Shown here: in pieces, positions 41,983-53,711 of the stretch | How the letters are laid out: every line of letters begins with the position of its first letter | Numbering within the stretch: position 1 is the stretch's first letter | Source of the DNA: Cheiracanthium punctorium | Taxonomy: Eukaryota; Arthropoda; Arachnida; Araneae; Cheiracanthiidae | Assembly: GCA_038373885.1 (NCBI GenBank) | Contig: JAWZYV010018300.1 | Span: 372,001 to 436,000, forward strand | Reading direction: 5' to 3' | Length of the DNA: 64,000 bases | The notes under the pieces: generated by a model | What the model was told of the DNA's origin: nothing | The model's input: only the letters and a program-made list of their open reading frames with translations | Databases searched by the model: none | Made by a program: the position numbers and the translations under genes

Positions 41983-42383
41983 CGGTGTAGTTCGAAAAAA
42001 TCATGCAATTTTAGTACTTAAGTACAAATAAACTAATTATGTCAGGCACTTCAAAATTTTGTGACATTCTCTTTACAATTTGTACTACATACTGCAATGA
42101 ACGATAAATCTGTATCAGTTACAAAACTTTTAGAAAAAAATTCTTAAAAATCGAAAATTTTGCAAAACGTATAACTTTTAGAAAAATTTTGCAGTGCAGT
42201 TCCATATTTAAATTTTTTTTCTAAAAGTTTAGCAAAAGGAACCGCTTTTTCGCTTATCACAGTAGATGCAGCTCATAAAGAATCATCTTGAATTTTTTAA
42301 GAACCTGGCACTATTTGTTTATTTCAATTTGTGTACCAGAACCAAAAAACAGGTTTTATTTTCTTCGAACTACAGACCTAAAA
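41979..42383. repeat. Repeat B, copy 3
   Basis: Starts TTAACGGTGTAGTTCGAAAA and ends TTCTTCGAACTACAGACC, with the same length and order as the copy at 22704-23114. The right TTAA appears mutated (CTAAAA). Its left TTAA is also the right TTAA of the family A foldback. Confidence 0.7.
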
Positions 42384-42841
42384 CTTTGTAAGATTACACA
42401 CATAAAAAATATTTATCAATCTGTACACGCGTTTTGTAGGGAAAAATTTGTACCTACATCAGCTGCAAGTCCATTTACAGAGAAGTTTGTGAACAGACTT
42501 GCAGAATAATTTGCTGCTGATGAATTACTGCTAATGCCTGCAGCGATGAATTTTCCCACTTAAGGTGAACAGACTGCTAAAAAGAATATTTAACTTTTGT
42601 AAAACAATTGTGCTAGTATGTAGATAAGGGTATAGGAAATACAATAATATACTGTTTACCTCAAAACAGATAAAAATACAAAATACAAAAATTGAATATA
42701 AAAAAAAAATTAGGAAATGTGCTCCGGTCTCTCTTATACAGAAAAAAATTCGCAAACTATTTATATTTTCAGTTAAATAATATTTGCACTGTCTGTTACC
42801 ATAAATTACAATGAATTGGGAACTTGGAAAAATGTTACCTA
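42384..42841. other. Spacer between repeats
   Basis: A plus-strand stretch around 42440-42560 reads CREKFVPTSAASPFTEKFVN and looks somewhat protein-like but is closed by stops and not recognised. The rest is AT-rich. Confidence 0.3.
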
Positions 42842-43276
42842 TTAACCCTTTAACGCGCAGTGTTCCCGCTCTGGGAACACCCAACTCTGACGTTTTGACT
42901 GTTGCCCGTCACGAAGAACAGATTTGATTTCTATAAAAATAGTTGCGGGTGACAGAGCTCCACGAGAATTCTTTACTTTTTAGCACGTCCTTTCCCGTAA
43001 AAAAAATGGTCACGATTCTTTTTAACAGCACTGACATCTGCAGAAAAATGGATGAATGCGAGAACAGCTGGATAGATTACCCCCCCAATGCTGAAAAAAG
43101 GGCAGCCGTTGCCATCGCTCGACTTAACTACCAGCAAGATGGCGGATAATCGAAACGTTCATCGCCCTTTAACGTCCATCGTCCAGAGACCCTTTTTGGA
43201 CGCCGCACAGCCAGCTGTCGTTAAAAAAGGGTCTCTAGATCTGTGGCACGCGATGAACGTTTCGATCGTCCGCCAT
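42842..43276 (-). repeat. Family A MITE, copy 6, reversed orientation
   Basis: Starts TTAACCCTTTAACGCGCAGT, the counterpart of the right end of copy 1, and carries the subterminal hairpin GTGTTCCC-GCTCT-GGGAACAC. The unique segment (GAGAACAGCTGGATAGATT) follows, then both palindrome arms. The far terminus (gaggcgcaa type) is missing; the element breaks at CGTCCGCCAT (43276). Confidence 0.75.
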
Positions 43277-43877
43277 TCACATATCAACTTTACGCAGTTA
43301 CATTTAAAAAAAATATTTACCTTAGGTTCATCTTTAGACTGAATTTTAAGATCATGAATCGCAACTAAACCTTTTAAATCTTGAATAGTATATTTGATTC
43401 AATTTCGCAGATTAAGTCAAGGAAATAGAAAAAAAAAAATTAATTTACTTCTTAATAGGTGGAACTTGATGCTCAAGAGGTCAAATCATGGTGACAGAAA
43501 TAGACGAGCATGGCTCTGAAAAAGAAGTAAAACTTCTGTCGTGAGGTAATTAATACGCACAATGTGCTCTTTATTGTCTGAAATTTTTTTCTTGCATTTA
43601 GTTTTCGTTAATGCGAATCAGGTTACTTTGATATTTCTAGGCAAAAAAATATACGCAACTTTTTTTGCTTATATTTTAAAGTGGCAGTACTTTTTGCTTA
43701 TATATAAAGTCTTTTAAACTGTTTTCATTTTGCACTTAAATCTGGCTACTGCTTTGGTATAAAATAATTAAGACTTTTTAAAATAACACGCAGAAAAGGT
43801 ACGTATCAAGCTAAACACGTGTTTATTTCGTTTAAATTGCGTTCTTCAGTAGCAGTCGAAATCTACCCGCAGATTGG

Positions 43878-43913
<36 letters not shown>

Positions 43914-44936
43914 GGAAACAACGCGTGTTTAGCTTCATAAATTCTTTAAACACCAGTTTTTTTTTTTTTTTTTTGAGTGGGGGGAGGGGTGTATCTTCTT
44001 TGAAGATGTCAGTTATTAATACTACCAGAAAAAAAAGGTGATATTCATATCAAATCATCTGGGCAACTGATTCTAAATAATTTATCAATGCCTTAATAAA
44101 CGATAACTTAACGTAGGACTACGTTCCTCCAAAGTTTCCTATGTTAAAAAAAATAATAATTATTATTATTATCAACATCGTTCTAAGTTACAGGGTTACT
44201 TCAAAACGTGTTTTCGCGCGATTTCCCGTAGAAACAGAGCACGTGTAAACACGTGATTAGTATAAAAATAAAAATCTTGAAATGTGTCGGAGATGATTTA
44301 AATGTCGAAATTTGAATTATTTAACAAAAAACTGATATAAAAAAAGGATCATGGTTGCCATACTCGGCAATTTTCGACCGCATAAAATGATTTAGGCTCT
44401 CTAATCTAAGCTACAGACAGAAATGCAATTCACAAAAAAACTGAATAATCTTGAATCTTCATGTTTAATCGAAATATCGCATGCATGCGAAGAAACTAAT
44501 TGTTTTTATTTAAAGGTGTTCTACCTGAAAAGTGATCACCGTCAGAAGACTTTTATAAACAGCTTTAAAAACAAATTAATGATGTCAAATACTCGAAAAA
44601 ATTAAAAGGTGGAAGAAAACCTGAAACACTTTCAGATTTTAAATTCGCACTGAAGTGCTATATATTAAAAGCGTATCATAATTTATGCGTCGTCCCTATT
44701 TTTCTTCCTTATTTCATTAACTTGGAAAGTGTATCATTATTTATGAGTGTGCCGTATTTTTCTTCCTTGCTTCATAAAACCTATCTTTGGAATCGAAATC
44801 TATCTTAAAACCGCCTACTAAAACTATTTTACAGTTTTCGCCAAGTATATTACAACTATACTTACTTCACTGTTTTAAATATTTCGAATGTGCATCCTAA
44901 TTCATGAATGTGCCGTGTTTGTCTTTCTTGGGTTGA
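43277..44936. other. AT-rich DNA with long T runs
   Basis: T homopolymers at about 43879-43910 and 43958-43973 and an (AAT)n/(ATT)n stretch at 44148-44172. A segment near 44465-44525 (AAATATCGCATGCATGCGAA then TTTAAAGGTGTTCTACCTG) recurs diverged at about 47805-47865. GGTTGATTCCTACTT at 44931-44945 is the terminus type of the element at 59716-60857. No gene. Confidence 0.45.
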
Positions 44937-44944
44937 TTCCTACT

Positions 44945-47499
44945 TAGGGATGGACGCGAGACGTGCGAGACGAGAATCGGGGCTGTCTCGTCTCGTCTCG
45001 CAGTGGTAAACCTCTGTCTCGTCTCGTCTCGCAAGCACTGTGTCTCGTCTCGCGCGAGACGCGAGACGTCTCGCGAGTCTCGCAAAATTAAGGACTGCGA
45101 TTTCGTTACCATTTTATACTAACTTATTATTGGGATTTTATTGAAAATTAATATTAATAATAACAATTACTTACATATAGCCACATTAGTAGATATATTA
45201 ATAACTATATCAGCATATATCGGCATTTGAAGTAAAAGAAATTGAGATTTAATCCGTATATATAATGTCACACCGAAAATATAGTATTTATTTTTATTTA
45301 CTAGCTGCGTGCCCGTTCTTCGCACTGTAGTAAACGAAAATTTTTCTAACATGAGTAATTTCAATTAATTCCAGTGATGTGGAATCTAAAATAAAAGCAA
45401 AATTATTTGACTCTTGATGTAAAGTTTGCGTCATGAGTATTAACCTGGCATCATTGCAATATAATGACTCAAAAACTACGTCGCAGTGTCATTCGCGATC
45501 AGAAAAGTGAAAAGCTTAGCGGTTTCCAGAGAACTCCCAACTTTCAAAATGTGTTATTTCTACATCATACTGTTCAAGTTGTAGCATTAAATACCTCAGA
45601 CACTACATGAAATGGACAACCGCTTGTTTTAAAATAGCTGCGCACCCGCTCTTCATACGAGAAGTAGCGAATATTTTACTAAAATCATATCTGCACGAGA
45701 CAAAACAGATTTTTTTTTTTTAAGTTCAAGTAATCTCCTCTGTTGAAATTACTGCGGGATATATTAACACAAATTAGAATTACTTATCGTTCAGTTGGTT
45801 GTAAGATAACCCTTGAAAAATTATAAACAGAACACTTTTAGTCTTTATTAAATCTCTTACTATTTCTTTAACGTCAATTTCAAGTCTCTAAAATATGTGT
45901 AATTTTTATATTAATGAAAACAAGATTATATTAACGATAATTATAATTATTTGCCTAATATTTCCAATAACATTACTGTGTGTGCATTTTTAGATTTCAT
46001 TATAGTATCTCAGTTGGTTAATAGACGTCTTATTTTTTGTTTATATTTTAAATTACTGAACAGTTAATTTGTTGACGACTATCCGTTTGTACTTTTCCAC
46101 AATAATTTTTAGCGATAGTACTACAGTCGTTATGGTCTCCCTGTTTACAGAAAAATTAAACCATAATCCCCCTAATGTATATCCAGTGTGGATTTTTTAA
46201 AAAAATGAAAAGACATCTAACAGGCGAAGATAATTTTAGAATAGGAACCCAACTGCAAGATAAAATGATGGGGAGGAAAAAAATTTATAAAAGTTTTGCA
46301 AGCCGAATGTAGGGAAAACATGATAATATAAACGAAAAGAGAAATAGTTTTTAAAAAAATTGCTTGCATTTCTTTCCGTCCGATATTAATATATAAGAAT
46401 AAAAAATGTCATTTTAATCTCTTTAAAATAGGCCAACAATAGGGATTTAACCTCCCCTAGAAAGTTGTTACCAGGGTGCCCCCCCCCCCCCTACGCACGC
46501 CGCAACGTGCGGGAAAGTTTGAAGATAATATCGGTACAAGGATATTTCAACCAAGGATATTCAACCATATATCAACCTACTCAGACTAAGCATCAATGCG
46601 AATGCAAGTTGCTCTACTTCTAATCTCTGTCTTATATACCCGAAACCCGATTATCACAGGGGCAAGGGGGGGGCGGTAGTCCGGTGCCCCTGAAGAAAAA
46701 GGGGTCCCATATATATCCCGATTATCTAAATTATAAATTCATATGTACTGAAATAGTAATTAAGGGGAAAAAACTGAATTTCCTCTATAATATAGGTATT
46801 ACCTAATTGTCTATCACTAGATCAAGTTAGAGATATTTTTTGGGGTGATAAATACGATTTGATTAAAGAACAAAAACTACAGTTAACTGAAATGCAATTT
46901 TCGAGTACAACAGCGGTCAAAACTGGGTTAAAATGCTTAAAAGAGGGGGCTCAGTAAAGGGGCTTAATGCGTAAAAAAGGGGATAGTAAGGGGTCCCCAA
47001 ACTTAATGCCCCGGGCCCCGTCTAAAAGTGGTCAGATTTGAACATACCGTACCGCCTTTCCTATTTACTTATTATTTTTCTTTCAACTCTTCTCTGTTTT
47101 CTTTTTTTTTTTCCGCCTCTTTCTTTATCCTCTCCTTTGTGTGTTTTGTATATCTCTCGTCTGTTCTAATTTTAAATGTTACATGTTTGTGCGTATTGTA
47201 GAGTGCTGATAGTATACCAGGACCGAAAACGAAGGAGACGCAAGTTAAACGGTAGAGGCTTCAGGCAAATTGTCGCTTTTCAGATCGTATTGATGCGAGA
47301 CGGAAAAAAATGCGAGAATTCTCGCGAGAAATCTCGCGCGAGACAAGACTCTGTCTCGTCTCGCGTCTCATCCCGCAAAATATTTTCTTTCTCGTCTCGC
47401 TTCTCGTCTCGCAAAAAAATGCCTGTCTCGTCTCGCGTCTCGTCTCGCGAGACAATGCGAGAACGCGAGACAATGCGAGAATTCTCGCGTCCATCCCTA
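44945..47499. mobile_element. hAT-like element, 2555 bp, non-coding
   Basis: Flanked by an exact 8-bp duplication TTCCTACT (44937-44944 and 47500-47507). Perfect outer inverted repeats TAGGGATGGACGCGAG. Both subterminal regions are dense in CGTCTCGTCTCGCA and its complement. Although long enough for a gene, the interior has no transposase-like frame; it contains AT-rich DNA, two diverged copies of a CTGCG(T/C)(G/A)CCCG motif (45303, 45642) and C- and G-rich tracts at 46480 and 46670. It is inserted within a GGTTGATTCCTACTT-type terminus. Confidence 0.8.
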
Positions 47500-47507
47500 T
47501 TCCTACT

Positions 47508-47954
47508 TTAACGTCCCGATTCTCGCCAAGGTGGCGATAATTAAGCATATATGCAATTACCATGAGGATTTTTCGTATTTATGTAGCAAACCGTTAATTT
47601 ATAATTAAAATAGCGATTTGGAACAACATGTGAGTACAGCATTCTGTTACATTTTTATTTATTTTGGGTTGCCAATGAAAGAAGTTTTTATAATTAAATG
47701 TCTTGAAATTCCTTAACTGACGTGTTTATCGCAAATTTGTTCACTTTAGGTTTCATCTAGTTCTTTTGGGGGGGTTCATTTTGGGAATATTTTTTATTAA
47801 AATATCGCCTGCGTGCGAGGGAATTAAGTATTTTAATTTAAAGGTGTATTTAAAGGTATACCTGATTTTTAGAATTCCAAGAAAGAATAAAGTCACTGAC
47901 GGTACTTAAAAGAACCGAAACAATAAAATTGATTTTAAATAAAATTTATTAGTT
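47508..47954. other. Fragment of the interrupted host element and AT-rich DNA
   Basis: TAACGTCCCGATTCTCGCCA continues the GGTTGATTCCTACTT terminus that the 2.55-kb element interrupted, matching the terminus at 59716. Its partner end was not found. No gene. Confidence 0.5.
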
Positions 47955-48490
47955 CAATGTAACCATTTCTTAAAAATAGAACTACCAAAATTCTTATTTA
48001 ATCAATTTACGTCATTACTGTATATTCTATAAAAGTAATACAGTTTTTAACGGATAGCTTTCCGCTGACTTTATAATCATGCCAAGAGAACGAAAAAAAT
48101 ATGATGAGCATTTATGATGAGCATTTATGAGCATATATATGAGCATTTGTGAATTTTCAGACGTTGATTTTATGATTAAAGTATTAGATTTCTCAAAAGT
48201 GTGTCATCCAAAGTATTACTGGACTTTTTCAATTTTATTTGCGAAATTCCCTTGAAATAGACTCATTAATTGCATATGAAACAGTAATCAGACGTATCGC
48301 AGCTGTTTTTTTTTCTAAATTTTCTTTTATACTAATTAATTCAGATTAATAATTCATTGTTTAACTAAAACTAGAAGAAAAAAATCAGGTTCAAGTTGAT
48401 ATTTTTATGAATTCTTAATTTAGTAGATACAGCACGCATGACAGGGCATGACAGACACGCACATGACAGCACATGATAAAGGGTTAACTC
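47955..48490. repeat. Dispersed repeat F, copy 1
   Basis: About 0.5 kb alignable by eye to 52835-53297. Shared blocks include TGAATTTTCAGACGT, TTATGATTAAAG, AAAGTGTGTC, CAAAGTATTACT and the terminal AGATA...AAAGGGTTAAC. This copy has TGACAG-type short repeats inserted near 48440. The AAAGGG-TTAA end is again of piggyBac-like type. Confidence 0.55.
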
Positions 48491-50386
48491 TGCGTGGTGT
48501 CGTATCAGCGATATGGCATTTTCTATTTACCATGTGCTGTCATGTTCACTTTCATTGAGCTATTACAGAATGAAGCGCGGAACTTTTACTTCATAGCATG
48601 GAAAACCGACTTTTGAAAGTGCTAATAACAAGCAAGGCCATTGCCCACACCCAGCGATTGCCGCCGTTACAATGTATTTGAATGGGGATATTTGGCCGCG
48701 CTTTTTGCCAGGCGACAAGGGAAAAACTGAACAGGGGCCTAGACCAAACAATTGATAGGGCAAGTGTGAGACCGCAATATTAACCACGGTCCCAATTACT
48801 TTTTGTCAGCTTAATACCGGAGTATCTCCCTCTTTCTCTGCGGTAGGAAAAATGTATTGCTTACAAGTGATAATTGGCCAAGCGGCGAGCGGTTCCCTCT
48901 CGATCTGGAAAGCGGCCTTAACGCATGCGCTAAAATCCAAACTAACAGTTCAGTGACGTCCAATAGAGTAAGCCTATGTCAAGCAGTAGCTAGATTGCAA
49001 AACAACAATAATGGATACACAAAAGTGCAAGATCTTTCGGACTTTTTCGCAGCTTTGAAATATCGAATAGACAATACTTGGCGCATTCATCGCCCTTGTC
49101 ACCATGCATTGGGCTAAAGCACATTTTAGCCATTTGCTGTTTCAAAATGTGTAGCAACCCTAACTGAAATAAATTTAATGACAAATATTGTTAAAACAAG
49201 GCAACACGATTTTCGTTGAAATGAGAACAGAAATGTAGTCAACAGTGCACTGAGTGTAAAAAAACAGTAAGGTATGCGGCGGCTAGTATTTAAAAAAAAA
49301 GGGAGGGGGGGAAGCAACGGTAACTAATCCTACGTTAATAAATCTCGCGTTAGTTTTGACTCACTTCAGCAGAAGAGACCATCTGCGCGCTTATGAAAAT
49401 ATTTATTTTCTAATAATTTTCAGTGAAACTTCTCTCAAAGACCATCTCTCTCCTAAATAAACCCTTTACTTCTGGTCCGTAATTTCCGGCTATAGGCTCA
49501 GTGTTCATTTTCCCTCCATTGAAGGACCACTTCTTTGTCCTCTCCCCCCCCCCCCCCCCAAGCCTCCTAAAATCCATTTTCAAGCTTTTCAGTTGATGAA
49601 GCGTAAGATTGCTTTCCCGCGTGAAAAAGTCACGAAATTTCTCTCAAAGGCTAGCTGATCGGGAAAACAACAAGAAAGATAAATCATGCCAAACGCTTCG
49701 ATTATGAATCGCTTTCCAACTCAATCATTTTGAGCCGAATTCGGCGACGTACTGTATTTAAATCTGGCGGGATTTTAGTTTAGTGGTTAAGGCAAATCGA
49801 CCCGCGAGAGCTATCTAAAACCGGGGGGGCATGCCATGCATCACAAAAAAAAATTGACTTTCAAAATGGTAACCGAAATTCACTGGTTATACTCTTGCAG
49901 TGACCCTCGGAACTGCAAAATTCCAAGTACACTTGAAACGGAATGTGTAAACGGAAATGCGGAAAACCCTTCGTTACGTTGTCAGTAGGTGCAATTAGCG
50001 TCATTGTTTGCATGGAAAATAAAAAGGTTTGAGCGCCGTAAAGCTTTCGCAGCATAAATTCTAAAGTTCGAGGGATGTAGGCGTTTGCCAGAAGAAATGA
50101 GTGGGGGGTAACACAACAGATAAGAAGCAGATACGGATATTTTCTCGATCTGCTGCGGTTTAGTTACGGATACTGCTCGAAACGGGGATCTCGTCATCGG
50201 AAACGCACGCATTGCGCAGGTTTAGGAAATGGCAGTATAAAATTTCAAGAATTGACCTCGTTAATATTTAACAAGAAGGACAAGTCATGCCGGAGTCATT
50301 GATTATGAAATACGGTAGAGTCCCGTACAGTTCCGATTGTTCGAATTTCCCATAACTCCGAGAGTTTGTGAAAAAAATCAGTTTAG
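48491..50386. other. Mixed non-coding DNA
   Basis: 48560-48790 is GC-balanced and possibly the edge of an element. A pogo-type start CAGTGAAACTTCTC occurs at about 49421 without a partner. A C homopolymer lies at 49543-49559. AGTTTAGTGGTTAAGGC at about 49779 resembles a tRNA box A but no box B follows at the right distance. AACAAGAAagATAAaTCATGCC near 49668 recurs diverged at 50270. No gene. Confidence 0.35.
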
Positions 50387-50394
50387 CTCCCAAA

Positions 50395-50887
50395 CAGGCG
50401 CGCACACAGGATTTTTGGCTGGGGGTGTCCAACTTTTACAGTTTGGGGGGGGGGGTGTTCCAACTTTTACAGTTGGGAGGGGTCCAACTTTTACGATTTA
50501 GAGGGGTCCAACTTTTAGGGATGTTCCAGATTGACAAAAATCAATGATGAAAGAGCTCGTTTTCATTAGATGGAATTCATCAAAACTCGTCCCATCCAGT
50601 TCCCTAAGAATACACTACACAATACAATAGGAAGCAAAATAATAGTTGTACAGTTTTGAGAACAAGATGGTGTTCTATGTTCACTTTCAGTTCGTTTTTG
50701 AAAAGTTGAGGAAAACGAGAAAAAAATTTCTTTTTTTATTTATTAGAACTGAAACTATTGCTACCTTTTTTTGGAATAATTTTATTTACTATAGATATAG
50801 GGTAATAATCAATCGAAAAAAAAAATCAAAGCCGATGGGGGGGGGGGGGGTCCAGACCACCTGGACCCCCCCTTGTGTGCGCAACTG
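50395..50887. mobile_element. hAT-like element, 493 bp
   Basis: Exact 8-bp duplication CTCCCAAA (50387-50394 and 50888-50895). Ends CAGGCGCGCACACAGG on the left and, read from the right, CAGTTGCGCACACAAGG. A tandem array of about four 28-bp units (GGGGTGTCCAACTTTTACAG) lies next to the left end at 50424-50520. No transposase. Confidence 0.8.
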
Positions 50888-50895
50888 CTCCCAAA

Positions 50896-51657
50896 TAATG
50901 ACCAACACATGTGAAACACGCGAAAAAAAATCATTTCGTGAAACCCCCGTGAAAAATTCAAATACCTGGCGCACTCGGAAGCTACCTTAAGAAACTCCCC
51001 TCCCAAAGAAAATGCGTGTATTCTTCCTATGCATGCCCAACTGGTACGGGGGACCCATACCTACTGGCAGAGAGGAGCCATCCCCCCACCCCCCCCACAC
51101 TAGCTCTCAGGAAAAATCTATATCTCCATAATAATTTAAGTTCTAGTATTACGTGGGGTGGGGGGGGGTGCCGACATACTGCTTTGACGATGAGGAGTTT
51201 TGGGCGCTTTTCTCTAGGTGTAACATGAATACACAGAGCCCCTTAAAAAGTCCTCCTCCTTAAAAAAGAGTATCCCTCCTTAGCCCGATATCCCTCGTGC
51301 AGCCTTAATGGCAAACAAACAGACATGCAGTAAGAGCACAAACAGCATGCAGACAAACCAAAATCATTGTTGCAAAGAGTTCAAAAATTACACATGGATA
51401 AAGGTGGTATAACGCTCTAATTCTGTTATCTACTAGAGATAAGTGGGCAATGTAAATTGAAAAAACGCTCAGAAATAGGTAGGAAAAAGGACTGTTAAGA
51501 AAAAAATTCTCTGAATTTTTTAAAGATTTTTTATTTGTATGTTGCCCCAGACCAAAAAATTTCCCAGTTAGTAAAATCCACCCCGTACGCCAATCAAGTG
51601 GCATACAAAATTTGATAATTTATCCCTCAAAAAGTATCAGATAGGAAGATTGCTGAC
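50896..51657. other. Non-coding DNA with C- and G-rich tracts
   Basis: Contains C runs near 51075-51095 and G runs near 51155-51168. A 99-codon minus frame at 51305-51604 shows no recognised domain. Confidence 0.35.
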
Positions 51658-52104
51658 TTAACCCTTTAACGCGCAGTGTTCCCGCTCTGGGAACACCCAA
51701 CTCTGACGTTTTGACTGTTGCCAGTCACGAAGAATAGATTGGATTTCTATAAAAATAGTTGCGGGTGACATAGCTTCCCGATAATCCTTTACTCTTGTCA
51801 TTTCCCGTAAAAAAATTGTCACGATTATTTTTAACAGCACTGACATCTGCTGAAAAATGGAAGAATGTGAGAACAGCTGGATAGATTGCCCAGTGCTGAA
51901 AAAGGGGCAGCCGTTGCCAATTGCCTTTTTTGACGACACCTGGCTGTGCGGCACAGCCAGCTGCGTCAAAAAAAAAAGGTCTCTAGATCTGTGGCACGCG
52001 ATGAACGTTTCGATCATCTGCCATCTTGCTGATAGTTAAGTCGAGCGATGGCAACGGCTGCCTTTTTTTCAGCATTGGGAAAGGGTTGCGCCTCAAAGAG
52101 TTAA
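51658..52104 (-). repeat. Family A MITE, copy 7, complete ends, reversed
   Basis: 447 bp between TTAA at 51658-51661 and 52101-52104. The left end carries CCCTTTAACGCGCAG plus hairpin GTGTTCCC-GCTCT-GGGAACAC; the right end is GGTTGCGCCTCAAAGAG. Most of the left palindrome arm is deleted (a jump from CCGTTGCCAATTGCC to TTTTTTGACGAC), so only the centre and right arm remain. Confidence 0.8.
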
Positions 52105-52834
52105 CCACTTTATAGCAGCTGTCGAAAGAAGGGGGGGGGGATCACGCCAGATGATCACATTTCAGGAATCGAGCAGAAATTACGACAGAAAACAAATCTT
52201 TTTGCACTCTAGCATTAAACTTTCACTTTCAAATTTATGTTTAGCGCACTGATCATCTTTGTTTAAAAATATATCTGATTACGATTTATGATGAAAGGTT
52301 GAAATTTTGTTCATTACAAAACATGTTCAAACATAAAGGATGAATGCGCGTTACCTCCTTTCTGGGGAACCCTGCACATAATCATGCTCTGGATCCAAAA
52401 CGTAAATAAACGTTTCAACAGCGAATTAACAGAAGTTGCGCGTCGACTAATTGAAACGCTAGCGTCCATGCAAACATATCCCCAGTCAATGATAACAAAA
52501 AATCGTAGTGTTGTTTTTCAAAACCAATACACGTAAATGCAAAAGCAGATGAATAATTGATTTTTAACCATGTGTAAGGAAAGTCTAAAGAGTTTTTTTT
52601 TTTTTCTCTTTTGTGATTTGAATAGAGAGATCTTGTCACACGACGCCCCCAATCTTTTACCTTTACAAAGACTCCACCCATGGAGATAAAGACTGCGAGA
52701 TGTTATTCATGAAAAAGAGAAAGAAATTCACTTTGAAGTCTTCCATTATAAACAATTAACGTACGTCTCACATTAACTGTTTATCTATTGTTTATGTAAA
52801 GAATCTGTTTATGTAAAGAAAAATAAAGAAAAAA
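52105..52834. other. Non-coding DNA
   Basis: No gene or repeat family recognised. G run at about 52130-52140. An 88-codon minus frame at 52415-52681 is unsupported. Confidence 0.35.
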
Positions 52835-53297
52835 ATCTATTCATCTTAACCATTCCTTTGAAAAATCTCTACGAAATACTTCATTTAATCGGCTTGCATG
52901 CCGATTGCATGTTCTATTAGAATAGTTTGTTTTAAACAGACAGCTTTTCGCTCAATTTCTAATCATGTTGAGCCCCCTCCTCTCCAAAATAGAGCATTAG
53001 TGAATTTTCAGACGTCTGTTTTATGATTAAAGGATTCGATTTTCTAAAAGTGTGTCCATCAAAGTATTACTTGACTCTTTCAGATGGGTGGGTCCTATGC
53101 TCTTCTGAAAAAGACTCGTTAACTGTTTATAAAACCAGTCACGAAACCTATAGCTTATGCTTGTTAATTTTTTCGCAATTTTCTTTTTTATTACATCAAA
53201 CGGTATTTATCATTTATTGCCTAACTATAACAAGGGAAAACAAATAGACTCAGGGTGATATTCTTGACAATTCTTGATTCAGTAGATAAAGGGTTAA
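52835..53297. repeat. Dispersed repeat F, copy 2
   Basis: Aligns with 47955-48490 (see shared blocks there) and ends TAGATAAAGGGTTAAC. The left boundary is not sharp. Confidence 0.55.
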
Positions 53298-53711
53298 CAA
53301 CGAAACCTTTCGGAAGGGGAGCGAAGGAATTAGGCTTAAAACGATCCTATGCTCTGCAGTACGACCAAGTGACCAGACAATGAGCTGGACTTGAACATCA
53401 TACATAACAATAACATGGACTTGAACATCATAATGTTGCCAAGCTTGGCGACTGTTTGGCGAAATATCACCAAATTTGGCGCCAAGAATAAGTTCCCAAA
53501 AGTAGGGTTAGCGAAGCTCTAACATCAATATTTATCGAGATTTATAGAAAACCTCATAGAATCTAATGCAGAAACATAAAACTCCATATCTCGCGTTTCA
53601 TTGAACTAATTTTGATGCAACAAAATACAAAATTTAGCTACTTGACGCGTGGAATACGAATTTTAAACTATTTTAAACCCCAGAACAGCGGGTCACCCCG
53701 AAAATTTATTA
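53298..53711. other. Spacer with repeat C-like motif
   Basis: GAAATATCACCAAATTTGGC at about 53460 matches the motif at 30330 in repeat C. The rest is unassigned and leads into the LINE relic. Confidence 0.4.

Noticed and set aside
46660..47035. Separate element with CAGGGGCAAGGGGG start inside the 2.55-kb hAT-like element
   Set aside because: No mirrored right end or duplication was found.
49770..49850. tRNA gene candidate (AGTTTAGTGGTTAAGGC)
   Set aside because: Only a box A-like sequence; no box B or acceptor stem pairing at the expected distance.
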